A stretch of 64,000 bases of DNA from Bostrychus sinensis (lineage: Eukaryota; Chordata; Actinopteri; Gobiiformes; Eleotridae): NCBI GenBank assembly GCA_020698575.1, contig CM036244.1, forward strand, positions 9,518,034-9,582,033, written 5' to 3'. Positions 11,650 to 22,440 of this stretch are shown here, piece after piece. The notes beneath the pieces are model-generated. The model saw only the letters and a program-made list of their open reading frames with translations. It was not told the origin of the DNA and searched no databases. Position 1 is the first letter of the stretch; the number at the start of each line of letters is the position of its first letter. The position numbers were made by a program, and so were the translations under genes.

Positions 11650-12100
11650 ACACTGTATTTCCAAAAGTATTCACTCACCCACCCAAATAACTGAATGTGG
11701 ATTATAGTGAGGGGTTGTTTTCAGGAGCTTAGTTCCAGTGAAAGGAGCTCTAAATGCTTTTGAGATTTTGGACAATTCCATGCTCCCAACTTTGTGGGAA
11801 CAGTTTGGAGACGGCCACTTCCTGTTCCAACAAAGCACAGTCCATAAAGACATGGATGAGTGAGTTTGGTGTGGAGGAATTTGACTGAACCTGCACAGAG
11901 TCCTGACCTCAACCTGACACAACACCTTTGGGATGAATTAGAGCGAAGACTGCGAGACAGGCCACATAGATGTCTGATGTAGAGAGATGCAAAGGGTGGG
12001 TCCACGTCATATTAAACTCTATGGATTAAGAATGGGATGTCATTTAAGTTCATAAGTGTGTAAAGGCAGGTGAGCTAATACTTTTGGAAATATAGTGTAC
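11650..12100 (+). mobile_element. Tc1/mariner element, internally deleted
   Basis: Inverted ends 'actgtatttccaaaagtattcactcacc' (about 11657 on) and 'ggtgagctaatacttttggaaatatagtgta' (to about 12099) flank a decayed transposase 3' part. In between, 'gagtcctgacctcaacc' and 'cacctttgggatgaattagagcg' encode the Tc1 SPDLNP..HLW.ELE motif. Stops, frameshifts and a missing N-terminus make it dead. The minus-strand frames 11671-12005 are shadows. Confidence 0.85.
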
Positions 12101-12138
12101 CTAACTGTAAATGTAGACATGTAACATAGCTGTATAGT

Positions 12139-12320
12139 ACTAGTCAAAACTTTGAGCACACCTTTCCATGGCAAATAAATGAGAAAGTGTGTCCAAAACC
12201 TGGTACTGCATTGTAATGCTAGAAAATAACAACTATATGTCGAAATAAAAACTAGGAGCCAACTTTTTGTAAGCAACTTCTTTGCATTGAACGCCTTTTT
12301 GAAGCAGTGTGCAGTCACGG
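12139..12320. mobile_element. Second Tc1-like relic
   Basis: 'actagtcaaaactttgagcacacctttcc' resembles a Tc1 terminal repeat of the 'agtcaaaagtttggacacacct' type. The rest is decayed and the far end is not clear. Confidence 0.45.
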
Positions 12321-12648
12321 AGTTCCCATATGACCCTTTATAGATCTGTGTGAGTTACTCGACACAGGCAGTAAGGGTAGAAATGCACTTTGTTTTTCAG
12401 TGGTGGTGTAGAAAACCAAAGAAAACCCACAAGCACACAGCAACAACCACGAACCTCACCTCAGCTATGTGTCCAGAAAACAAAGCCAAGACTGACTTGA
12501 TGCGGAGCCAATAACCACATAAATTACAAGCTCTATCAAGATATCAGTGAAGACTTTATGAAATGCATATAAAACATTTTGTGAAGCTTACAATAGTTAA
12601 GCACATGAAGCAACTACGTGTGTGCCATGGTTTAGTTTAAAGTCTTAC

Positions 12649-12731
12649 CTCTGAAGGCTTCTTGTGCTGGTGTCGGACCCATGTGCTGCTGGTGCCTGTG
12701 TTTTTGGACCTGGACCACGATGTCACCTGAC
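12649..12731 (-). CDS. jade2: jade2 coding exon B (residues 22-49)
   Basis: This minus-strand exon is bounded by a pyrimidine-rich acceptor (tttcttttctccctcag, in 12732-12748) and donor GAG|gtaaga (gt at 12648-12647). Its 83 bases complete the split Ser codon left by exon A and end on a full codon. They encode 28 residues beginning SQVTSWSRSKNTG and ending HQHKKPSE. JADE family proteins have KKPSE or RKPSE directly before VFRTDLITAM, the start of the conserved N-terminal region, so the exon ends exactly where that block should begin. The residue stretch is Ser/Thr-rich and likely disordered. JADE2 scaffolds KAT7/HBO1 acetyltransferase complexes through downstream EPL1-like and PHD regions, none of which lie in this window. 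Confidence 0.87.
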
Positions 12732-12844
12732 CTGAGGGAGAAAAGAAAGATTTAATTAATAAGACATTTTTTATTCATGACAGACCATTTTTGCTTTTCC
12801 TTTAGTTTCACGTGAGTGTGTATTTGTTTTGCATGGCTTTTTAG

Positions 12845-13649
12845 TAGTGCTGGGAAACAATTACAGTTTTTATTTGCAATTAATCGCATGACTTTTTTTC
12901 TGATTAATCGCAATTAATCGCAGTGTTGCTATAAAATTAAATTAATAATATATTCGGGCTCTTCCAGATCCTAAATGGCCCTTTATTTGATACTTAATTC
13001 AGCCAATATGTGGAGTTTTGACTTAGTTGTGTATACTGTATAAATCACCATTACAAGCTTGACACCCAAATAATAATATAAAAAATCTTTATTTTGCAGA
13101 CAAAAAGTACCACAGCAAATACAACTAGGCCTATATTTTCACCTTTTTTTTTTTTACCTTTGGAGCTGGACTTATTTTTTTCAAGTCCAAAGTCTCCCCT
13201 CCTGCAAAATGTTATGGGAAGTAAATAACTCGCTTTTGGTCATTTTTCAAGTAAAACATCATTGATACCGCGTGTTGTCGCTGATAGCATTAATTAGCTG
13301 CGCGTATATTTACCAAGCGATATTTAACATCATTAACGGTTGTAAGATTTTAGTGGTTTGTATCTCAGTGAGTCCTGGGACGATCTACATGAAACAAACA
13401 CTGTTAGGAAGCTAAGAGTCTGCTCTGCCAGGACCATCAGGTCTCTGTGCTCTTCCTCTGTCCTGGTGCCCCGCCCCCTGCCTGGTGTCACAGAGAGAAG
13501 AGACAAACACACGGCTGCTGACGGGACCGGCTCTGTGAACTGGCTCTTTCTGACTGACCCAGAACTTGGGTTAACGCGCATTAAAATAATTATTGGTGTA
13601 AATGAATTGATGCTTTAACGTGATAATAACGCGTTAACCGTCAGCCCTA
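12845..13649. mobile_element. hAT-type MITE with perfect 8-bp TSD
   Basis: Octamers CTTTTTAG at 12837-12844 and 13650-13657 are identical. Ends are TAGTGCTG and CAGCCCTA, and the termini carry ATTAATCGCA and AACGCGTTAA words typical of this fish element. At 805 bp, the two overlapping open frames near 13333-13618 are on opposite strands and show no transposase motif. It lies about 110 bp upstream of exon B within the intron. Confidence 0.85.
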
Positions 13650-13789
13650 CTTTTTAGTCATTTGCAGTTTTTATTCAGCTGCTTCTATGTAAGTTTGAAT
13701 GAACTGAAAGCAAATACTCTTGCAAGTCTCCAACAGATTCCTGACAAAGTGATGTTCCATTGGAGAAATGAGTTTTGTCTCAGGCCAGC

Positions 13790-14945
13790 GTAAGGGGAGT
13801 GATTGTAATAGATATTAAGCTAAACTCAAACTAAACTCAATCAGCTTTGTCCTTGTTATAATGTTGTTTCCTCATCAAACACATTTCTGGAGTTGTGTTT
13901 TGTTTCATTCACGCCTGTTTGAGTAATCTCTTTATTCCTTAGCACAGCCTTTCTAAAACCTCAAAACGCTTGGTTGCATGAAGCCCCGCCCACTCCAGGA
14001 AGCACTGACCAATCAACAAATCCTCTACATCCAGTCTGCTCTCATTCATTTATCAAAAAAAAAAAAAAAAAACAGTGTACAGCTCTGTTTCCAAATCTGC
14101 TCACAGACATTTTTCATTTTGTAGTAAAATACAAAAAGTCTTTCTTTGATTATTTGTTCAAAAAACCACAACCCTCTGCTGCCTACGGTGGCCCTGAGGT
14201 GTAACATTAAAATAGTTTTTATCCACTAGAAAAATAAAAGCGGTGTTGTAGATTTTTTAAAATATTGCTTTAAAAATAAACCCATTCCTCAAAATTTAAA
14301 AAAGCCTTAATTTAAAAGGGGGAGACATTTTGGGGAAACAGTGCCCTCTTTTAATTAGAGGCTGTGTTTTTATTTTCAGATTAACTTTATTAAAATAGTG
14401 GAAAGTCTTATTTTTAAAATGGAAAAGTTTTTTTTTTTTTATTATTTTGAGACATGCTTTTTTATTTTGAGGAGAGCTTTTTTATTTGTAGATGAGTGAG
14501 GTTTTTCTTTTAAAAGAAACTTTTTAAAAAAATTTGACTTTAATTTTTAGAGGCAGGTTTCATTTTTGAGGCAACACATTTCAACATTTTCCTCAGCTTT
14601 TATTTTTCTAGTGAGCAAAAATAATTTAGATGATGCTCCTTTTTTTTAATTATAGACATTTATTTTTAATTTTAAACTTTTTAAAATTTGAGGGATTGGT
14701 TTAAGGCAAGATAAAAAAAAATCTACCTCTGCTTTTATTTTTCTATTGGACAAAAAGTATTTTGATGTTGCACCTCCGGGACACTGTAGCTGCCCTCTGC
14801 TGGTCTCTTTATGGCACCAGTACTTATTAAAAATGTTTTCTTCCAGTCAGACAATGTTTTTTAAAGGTTGTGCAACATGAAATACTGTTCTAGTGGAGAC
14901 CAAGATTGGTTAAAAAACATAAATAAAAGCATAATGTCGCTGCTG
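13790..14945 (-). mobile_element. MITE with TTAAAGG-type ends, expanded by AT-rich DNA
   Basis: 13850-14135 matches 34250-34500 and, inverted, 39330-39610 ('gagttgtgttttgtttcattcacgcc', 'ccccgcccactcc', 'gaccaatcaac', 'ctacatccagtctgctctcatt'). 14820-14945 resumes similarity to 34545-34690. Between them 14215-14760 is a T-rich degenerate repeat ('tttttattttgagg' words) absent from the other copies. Confidence 0.6.
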
Positions 14946-15109
14946 CAAGGCAATGCTAAGCTTTTGACATTGGGACAGGCAAGATCAGAAGGGGGTCTAA
15001 GCCTTTTTTAATTGGCATCATTAGCAAAACATAAACACAGCATCAACCAGTCATGAGAAAGAAGAAAACATACTTTAAACACGTCACCCTATGATGTTTT
15101 ATATTCACA

Positions 15110-15470
15110 TCTAAAGCGTCTTAACTGCAGCCTGATGGAGCAGCGGGGAGTCCATCAGCGGAGACCAGAAAACGCTATTATTGAAGTTATTAAACCAGAC
15201 AGAGGTCAAGCCGTGGGTCATTTCACCAGAGCGACGACGAACTCAAACAGCTAGAAGCTCGCGGCTGTAAACGCTCTTTCGAGTCTGGCCTTTTAATTGA
15301 AGTAACGATGATCTATTAAGAGCTGTAATAAGTAATGGCAGTATAAATAGCATCTTGTTAAGCGGCACAGCCCTTTACAAGCTCGTTAATACACAACTTA
15401 ATGGCAATTAACTGCAGCCAATATCCCCCCACTGCTTTAAAATGGAGACCCTATGTTCGCTGCTTATGTG
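15110..15470. promoter_or_regulatory. Candidate conserved non-coding element
   Basis: Unique, compositionally balanced sequence with several TAAT/ATTA homeodomain-type cores, CpGs and no repeat features, standing out from transposon-rich surroundings. Conservation cannot be assessed here. Confidence 0.3.
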
Positions 15471-15679
15471 GTCAGTGCTATAATTACATACACAAATGAA
15501 AGGCGATCTGTGTTTTCAGGGTTTCTCCAGGGTTTTCAAAGTAAAATCTCAGACTTTTTAAGACCTTTGTAAAGCCCTTCTTAATAGAAATAAATGCAAA
15601 ATTCTGATATAACTTGCAAAAAGTACTTACTTTTGTATTTTAAGTTACCCAAAATGAATGACATAAATGCCCAAGTTAG

Positions 15680-16275
15680 CACACTGGTTCTCAAACTGTG
15701 GTACGTGGTTTAGGATAAGTATTTGGTTAGTCCTGGTTTATACCTGGTTTAGTCCTGGATTAGATATGGTTTAGCCCTGCTGTAGACCTAGATTAGACCC
15801 TGCTTTAGACCTAGTTTAGTCCTGGTTTAGTCTTGGATTAGAGCTGGTCTAGACCTGGTTTAGTCCAGGTGTAGACCTGTATTATTCCTGGTTTAGGTCC
15901 TGTCTTAGTCCTGGTTTAGATCTAGTTAGGTCTTGGTTTAGACCTGGTTTAGTCCTTGATTTGTCCTGGTTCAAACCTGGTTTAGTCCTAGTTTATCCCT
16001 GGTGCAGACCAGTGTTAGTCTGAGGTGTAAACCTGGATTGGTCTTTGTTTAGTCCTGTTTTAGTCCTGGTGTAGACCTGGACTGTCCTGGTTTAATCCTG
16101 GCATAGACCTAGTTTAGTCCTGGATTAGTCCTGGTTTAGGCCTGGTTTAGTCCTGTTTTAGACCTGGGCCTAGACTTGTGTTAGTCCTGGTGTAGACCTG
16201 GACTAGCCCTGGTTTAATCCTGGTTTAGACCAGATGTAGACCTAGTATAGACCTATATTAAGCCTAGACAGAGCA
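15680..16275 (+). repeat. TTTAGTCCTGGTTTAGACCTGG minisatellite
   Basis: About 570 bp of 10-12 bp submotifs (tttagtcctgg, tttagacctgg, gtgtagacctgg), arranged loosely rather than in perfect units. It starts right after 'cactggttctcaaactgtggtacg' (15684 on), which looks like a hAT Charlie-type terminus. Its sequence is the reverse complement of the array at 17225-18430. Confidence 0.85.
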
Positions 16276-16429
16276 GATAAACACAACCTGATACCTGCCT
16301 GTATTCTAAGTATTTTAAGGTCTTGATTTTGACAGACATTGACCCCATCAGATTTAAAACCTTTTTAATATTTTAAGCCCCTAAAGCCTGTATTGTATTT
16401 ATTATATGAGCTTAGAGCATCGTCTCATC

Positions 16430-16720
16430 TCCAGAGCCTGAAAAAGCGCTGCTAAAAAATGCATCACTCTGGTAATTAGGTTACATCACTCCAGTGTAAT
16501 GCAAAACAAGCAAATGCCAATAGTGTGTAATAAATAATACGACCGTGACTCGGTTTATAAGCCACCCACACATCATATTTTTCTATTGCTGCCATGCTAA
16601 TCTCACGGTGACATCCAGAGACGAACAGTGCTTCGGGCGAAAAGGCAAAATTACATTCCCCTACATCAGCGTTCATACTATAAGCATACGATTTGATTTA
16701 ATCTGTGGTTAACCTTGGTC
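16430..16720. promoter_or_regulatory. Candidate conserved non-coding element
   Basis: Non-repetitive block with TAAT and ATTA cores ('ctggtaattaggttacatc') between two minisatellites. Suggested only by its unique composition. Confidence 0.25.
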
Positions 16721-17224
16721 TATGAGCTCACACTTCACTGTAAAGGCCCGAGGGTGGCAGAAAAGCTGGCAATATTTCAGGATACGAATGGAAAAAATGT
16801 GTTGACAGGTCATTTTTATGTGCGATAGGGATTCGTGAGGCAGCAGAATATAATGCAAATGTATTGTTATCACAGTTTCTGAATCAGGAAGGCCGCTTAA
16901 ATTTAAAAATATTTTGTTATTGAGTGTGCCAGCAATTCTGACTTGGATGGCCATATTATCCAACTTCTGCTTTCTTTTAATTGAGAAAAAAACATGACCT
17001 AGATCAAGACCTGACCTATGTTGTAATAAAAACCATCCTGACTAAGGCAAATACTGTAGGTTTAGTGTTCGCCATAAAACTTCACCTTTAGTTTGGTTTT
17101 GTAAAAATGGAAATTCATTCACCTTTTTTCTACCGTTTATTCCCTTGCGATCTCAAACTTTTCACAGCTTCACAAGTACCACCTCAGAAAATATGTGGTT
17201 TCCAATGTGCCATCTTTAATGGAC
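16721..17224. other. No recognised feature
   Basis: AT-rich sequence separating the two oppositely oriented arrays. Confidence 0.4.
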
Positions 17225-18430
17225 TGGAATCAGCCTAAAACTAGACTAAATCTGTTCTAAACCAGGACTATATCAAAACTAAACTGGGACTAAACCAGTT
17301 CTAAAATAGAACTAAACAAGATCTGAACCAGGAGTCCTATTCCAGAGGTAAAGAAGGTCTAAACCAGGTCTCAACCAGGTCTAATCCAGGGCAAATCAAG
17401 GACTAAAGCAGGACTAAACCATGTGTAAAACAAAGACTAAACAAGGTCTGATAAACAAGGTCTAAACCAGGACTAAACCAGGAACAATCCAAGACTAAAA
17501 CAAAACTAAAACAGGACTAAACCGTGCCTAAAACAAGAACAAAACAAGGTCTGAATAAGGTCTAATAAACAAGGTCTAAATCCGGTCTAAATTTGGAAGA
17601 AACCAGGTCTAAATCAGGGCAAATCCAGGACTAAAACAGAATTTAAACAGGACTAAACCATGTCTAAAACAAGAACTAAACATGGTATAAACAAGGTCTA
17701 AACTAGGTCTAAACCAGGAATAATCCAGGACTAGAACAGAACTAAAACAGCATTAAACAATGTCTAAACACGAACTAAACAAGGTCTAATAAACCAAGTC
17801 CAAACCATGACAAATCCAGGACTAAACCAGGACTAAACTAGGAACAATTCAAGACTAAAACAGAACTAAAACAGGACTAAACCATGTCTAAAATAAGAAT
17901 TAAACATGGTATAAACAAGGTCTAAACTAGGACTAAACCAGGTCTAAACCAGGAACAATCCAGGACTAAACCAGGAACAATCCAAGACTAAAACAGAACT
18001 AAAACAAGGACTAAACATGGTCTGATAAACAAGGTCTAAATCAGGACTAAACCAGGTCTAAACCAGGAACAACCCAGGACTAAAACAGAACTAAAACAGG
18101 ACTAAACCATGTCTAAAACAAGTACTAAACAAGGTCTGAATAAGGTCTAAACAAGGTCTAAATGTGAACTAAACCAGGTCACTTAAACAGGACTAAACAA
18201 CGTCTAAAACAAGGGCTAAACAAGGTCTAATAAACCAAGTCCAAACCATGACAACTCCAGGACTAAACTAGGACTAAACCAGGAACAATCCAAGACTAAA
18301 ACAGAACTAAAACAGAACTAAAACATGTCTAAAACAAGGACTAAACAAGGTCTAAATCCGATCTAAATGTGGCCTAAACCAATTGGGTCTAAACCAGGGC
18401 AAATCCAGGATTAAACCAGGACTAAAAGAA
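17225..18430 (-). repeat. CTAAACCAGGACTAAACCAGG minisatellite
   Basis: About 1.2 kb of 'ggtctaaaccaggactaaac', 'aggaacaatccaagactaaaacag' and 'catgtctaaaacaag' submotifs. Longer blocks recur (for example around 17820-17890, 17960-18010 and 18260-18310), giving a higher-order period of several submotifs. Orientation is opposite to the 15.7 kb array. Confidence 0.9.
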
Positions 18431-18545
18431 ATCTATCACTCTCACATTCACAATAAGGAACAGTGACATTGTTCAGTTCACCTATACATGCATGCCTTTA
18501 GACAGCCCAGGAGTTGAACACACAACCTTGTAGGAATTAAAATGT
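18431..18545. repeat. Fish LINE/SINE fragment
   Basis: 'gttcacctatacatgcatgcctttagac..caggagttgaacacacaaccttgtag' resembles the inverted form of the 'ccaaagacatgcatgt..aggtgaattggtgac' fish repeat seen at 49.2 kb. Confidence 0.4.
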
Positions 18546-18659
18546 ATGACTGGGAAAACGTATTATATATGAGGTTCTTAATTTCCATGCAATTTTTTTT
18601 AATTATTGGGCCTTAGGAATCTGAACCAAAAAGAAAGATGTATCTATTTTAGTGTCCTG

Positions 18660-18990
18660 TTATAAATATCTGAGGTTAAAAAGCCAAACAGCGTCAGCAC
18701 GGCCGGAGGTTACCATCAGAGCTGTGAGTTAATTAAATGCTCGGTCAAAAGCACAGCAGCCAAAAATTACCCTGGGCTTCCTTCAATTATAAACCTGATG
18801 ATGTCCGGTCGGCAGAGGCAGCTGGGTCACTGGCACAGGGGCTGCAGATTCGGACGATTTACAGCACAGAGTGGACCAGACAATGATGGCCAATGGCTGT
18901 TCAGATAAGATGCGTCTTTAATAAGCAACTGTATAATGCCACCGTGCAGCTGCAAACACTAAAGGTGGCAGTCACTGAATACTAACCATA
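18660..18990. promoter_or_regulatory. Candidate conserved non-coding element
   Basis: Repeat-free block with balanced composition, CpGs and 'gttaattaaatg' and 'tcaattataaac' AT cores. No comparison was possible. Confidence 0.3.
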
Positions 18991-19739
18991 CTGTTAATAA
19001 GCCCTGCAGACCAACAACCAATGGGAGCATCCCTTATATTAAACTGAAGCAGATCCTTTGTATAATAATAGTAATAATAAGAGGGATACTTATAACTAAG
19101 ATGGCATGTTAAGGTTTGTTTTTTCACATATATATTTTTATAACAAAATCACATTGTTATTTAACCTTTATTTAACCATGGAAAATCACAATGATATTAA
19201 AAACCTCTTTTTCAAGGGAGTCCTGGCCATTTTAACAAAATAAAAAAAATGTGATTATGGTTTCTCTCCAGCTTCTTCTGTGTTGGCAAGAATTTGGCAA
19301 TATCAAACTTTATCAATATGATCTTGTAAATCTTCACCTGTTACTAGTATCCCATTACATGCAAAAAAATCAAAAACAAATGAAATACATGTTATTTAAG
19401 AATCAGTGCGTACTGCTCCTGTATTTCACAAACAAGCTGCCTTTTTCCTAAAGAGCAACAAAATAAAAGTGCAGTCAGAATTTATTTTTTATTTCATTGA
19501 GTGTTTGATTCTGTTTTTACAAGATATATTTTAGTAAAAGAAGATACCAAAATATTGATACAGTCTTATATATATATATATAAGTACAGTATCACCAAAC
19601 AAAATAAAAATATATTGCGATTTATCAAGATTTCAATATTTTTGTACAGCCCTGCTCACTAATGAATATGAATGGATGCTGCGATTAACTGGTTATGGAT
19701 AAAGTCCACCAACAGAAATAAGTGAATAATACTGTATAA
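18991..19739. other. AT-rich, possible decayed MITE end
   Basis: 19590-19655 ends 'tttttgtacagccctgc', like the right end of the TAGGGCTGCA hAT group. A short TA run lies at 19568-19582. Otherwise unassigned. Confidence 0.35.
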
Positions 19740-19970
19740 TAATATATAATATAGCTTCACAATAAATCACAAATGTTATTTTTATTGTTATTAAAACTAC
19801 TTACTCCCTGAATATGCTCCTGGTTTAGACTTTTTAGGTTTTGGGTTTAACATAGTTTTGACTCGTTAATACAGGAACTTATACAGTATTTCTGCTATAA
19901 CTTACTTTGTCAAAATAATACAACTAACTATTGCATATTGCATGTTTTTCTGATATTGTGCAGCCCCAAA
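19740..19970 (-). mobile_element. Decayed TAGGGCTGCA-group MITE
   Basis: 'tcctggtttagact', 'gttttgactcgttaatacaggaact' and 'atattgtgcagcccc' follow the same order as in the intact copy at 41802-42242. The left end is not identifiable. Confidence 0.55.
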
Positions 19971-20431
19971 TAAGAATTTACCCACGTTATTACTTATTAT
20001 TTACAGAAATTTGGTGACTAAACTAAAAAAGATACAAAATTTCCAGGATTTTCAACTTCGCAGATGCCATTATTTCAGGATGCTTTTTATTCTACCACAT
20101 TGAGAAGTCACTAGTCCCGACGTACCATTATAGACTTCTCTACCCAGGATAATAACTATGGATCCAAATGAACCATAAATCTCCTGAGTCTCGCGGTCCT
20201 TATTATTGGATATAGGTTTTTCTGCTGCGCTGTAGTGTAAATATGATCCAGGACTCATCTGAAGTGTCAAACATCCCTCACGTCTCCATCCGTCTCGTCC
20301 CCAGATGCTGCTAACTCAGTTGTTTTGGCTCAGATCGGGGGAGGAGGAAGTCTTAATGAGGCACTCGCTGCACTATGGCGGTTCACTGTTTTTGACACTT
20401 TCCCCGTTGCCTTCTTGCACATAAAACTTAC

Positions 20432-20495
20432 TGTCTGTGGTGTCGGAGTCGTTGCTGCTCGTGGAGTATTTCCTCCTCTTCCTCTCGGTCTCCAT
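20432..20495 (-). CDS. jade2: jade2 first coding exon (start codon)
   Basis: This minus-strand exon is preceded by a strong pyrimidine tract and acceptor (ctctctctgtgacag) and followed by donor ACA|gtaagt (gt at 20431-20430). The acceptor AG directly abuts the ATG at 20495-20493, so an upstream non-coding exon is expected. It encodes METERKRRKYSTSSNDSDTT plus D and the first base of a Ser codon. The KRRKYS.SS..SDTTDS pattern is the known N-terminus of JADE2 and differs from JADE1 and JADE3, which supports the paralogue choice. The next exon (12649-12731) continues in phase. The basic KRRK cluster could act as a localisation signal (inference). Confidence 0.87.
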
Positions 20496-20939
20496 CTGTC
20501 ACAGAGAGAGAGGGACAGAGAGAGAAGTGACGAGTGAGAAGCTGCTCATGAAAACACAAGTGTTAATGAAATAAAGCGCTTATGGTACCAATCTGTCCGA
20601 GCTGCAGAGGGGGCATGACGAGGACAAACTCATATTAGACACAGGACGCTCTGGCCCAGTCCATAACCAAACTCGCTCAAATCTTTGCCTGTTTTTCCTA
20701 CTTCCAACTCATCAACTTTGAGGAGAAAATGTTCACTTGCTGCCTCAGATTTCCCACCACTACCAGGCCCCACAATGAAGAGACAATCTGTGTTGTTCAC
20801 TTCATCCGTCTGTGGTCATAATGTTATGCCTAATTTAGTGTATATTGTATAGTTTAGAGCAAGTAAGTAGCTCCCTAAAGGCTTTATTAATCCTGTATGC
20901 TTGATTAGTCAAATTTGATTCATCACTTGTAAAAATATC

Positions 20940-21260
20940 CAATCAAATACATAGGAGCCTGGTCCCTTCTCGCACAAAATATTATTTGCCAATTAGTTGT
21001 CAATCAAACAGCGGCTTGAGGAGTCAATAGCGCTGCAAGATTGACTACAGTATTTTCAGATTAGGAGTTGGCTGAAAGTGGCAAAAGAAAACTGGCCACT
21101 GTCCAGGGTGCACCCTGCCTAACAGCCATAGTTACTGAGATAGGCACCTGCAACTGCGACCCCTAAGAAGAGGAATAAATCAGTGTTACAATGCATGAGC
21201 AGCTCTCTGCCTTTTTTATTTTGTAAAAGTAGCTCTCAGGGGAAAAAATTTGGAGACCCC
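20940..21260 (+). repeat. Dispersed repeat, second copy of 9061-9660
   Basis: 'gccaattagttgtcaatcaaaca', 'actggccactgtccaggg', 'tactgagataggc' and 'catgagcagctctctgcc' follow the same order as the 9.1-9.6 kb copy. Confidence 0.6.
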
Positions 21261-21271
21261 CGGTTCAGAGA

Positions 21272-22440
21272 CAAGGGTATTGAGGAAAAGACGGGGCAGA
21301 ACTGAAGATGTTGAGGTTTTCTTTGTTCATGAGGAGGGAGAGGATTAGTTATGAGTCCATCAGAGGGACAGATCATATGAGATGTTATGGAGATAAAGTC
21401 AGAGCGTTCTATAGTTTTGACCTGTACAGCAGAGGGATTGTGAATATATGGGTAGAAGTCAGTGGCAATAGCTCATTGAAAACAAGGGAAGCTAAAGCCC
21501 AATGAGTGCTCACACCAGGCGCACGGCGGCGCTCGACCCTGCGTCACTTTACATCCCTGTTGTATTTGGACAGGTTGCTGCAGCTTAACACACCTGCTTC
21601 CCTATAGCTCTGCAATAAGACAGTTCTCTGCTCCGTGTGACTCTGACACAGAGAGAGAGAGTGGCATGCTACATCAGGGGACAGAGACAGCAGCTACCAA
21701 CTCAATGCATGTGGAAACTCCTTTTTGTTGCTAACTCGCTAATGACTCGCTACTAGAACAGCCCAGTCTCTCCTCACACAGCCTGGGGCAACTTCTATCA
21801 TTTTGTCCAGTTATTAACAGATAAACTGCAACGTCTTTTCCAGTACCGAGATGCAGCGCGTTCGGTTTGAGTTGGCCTTAAGCTTCCCCTAAAATTTCAT
21901 AAAATAAATGGTCAAATATGCACTGTTGAATTTCATAAATGTAGTAATGTAATTAAGTTACATTAAAAGTGTGTTAGAATACAATACATTTCATGAGTGT
22001 GTCTAAATCAGCTGTTTAGTTTGGTTCTCTGAGGTGATCCTGCTTTCACTTCAGAGCAGCTCGGTCACTGTATAAATCTCTATTGATGTCAAGCTTTGAT
22101 GGAGCTCTATGGGACTGCTTAGAGCTGTTTTTTTTTTTTTTGTTTGTTTGTTTTAAACAGGAAAAAACAAGTCGCTGCCCCGTTTGTACATGTTACAATA
22201 TCAACGTTAGCCCAGGATTAAATGTTATGAGCTTCTCCTTTCTAAAAGATGAGCAGCCGCCACTGGCAAAAGGATGCTGAGGTTAGAGCTGGAGGCCAAG
22301 AGGAAGACCAAAGAGGAGATTTATGAATGCAGTGAAAGACATGAAAACATGAAGTTAATCAGTGTGAGAGAAAAGGATGCAGAGATTGGGGTTAGATGGA
22401 GGCAGAGGATTCACAACCAAGTCATCAGAAAAACATGCTG
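21272..22440 (+). pseudogene. LINE ORF C-terminus, split by a hAT insertion
   Basis: Left part 21272-21459 (MLRFSLFMRRERISYESIRG...) and right part 22266-22440 (MLRLELEAKRKTKEEIYE...VREKDAEIGVRWRQ) align with successive parts of the LINE remnant at 52375-52720. That frame is the familiar fish retroelement C-terminal segment (LETVA..., IRGTA, DKVREARLR, GVREEDAEDRVRWRQ). Codons and indels have drifted, so it is inactive. The intervening 806 bp is a separate element. Confidence 0.75.
21460..22265. mobile_element. hAT-type element nested in the LINE
   Basis: Ends CAGTGGCAATAGCTCAT and ATGAGCAGCCGCCACTG are inverted (13 of 17 matched). Flanks GTAGAAGT (21452-21459) and GCAAAAGG (22266-22273) both derive from GTAGAAGG, the sequence expected at this place in the LINE. 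The interior is CpG-bearing and has no transposase frame. Confidence 0.75.

Larger units (their letters stand above)
12732..20431 (-). other. jade2: jade2 intron between exons A and B
   Basis: 7,700 bp, interrupting a codon after its first base. It begins gtaagttt at the 20.43 kb donor and ends ctccctcag. It is filled with a hAT MITE, two large minisatellites and candidate conserved non-coding blocks, listed separately. Confidence 0.8.

Noticed and set aside
11671..12005. Two overlapping minus-strand frames
   Set aside because: They are antisense to the decayed Tc1 transposase, whose motifs read on the plus strand.
1..12600. Search for the next jade2 exon (VFRTDLITAM block)
   Set aside because: I read this region for the block's reverse complement with splice sites and did not find it; it probably lies outside the window.
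13333..13618. Overlapping 82- and 86-codon frames as a gene
   Set aside because: They lie inside a hAT MITE bounded by a perfect target duplication, on opposite strands, without transposase motifs.
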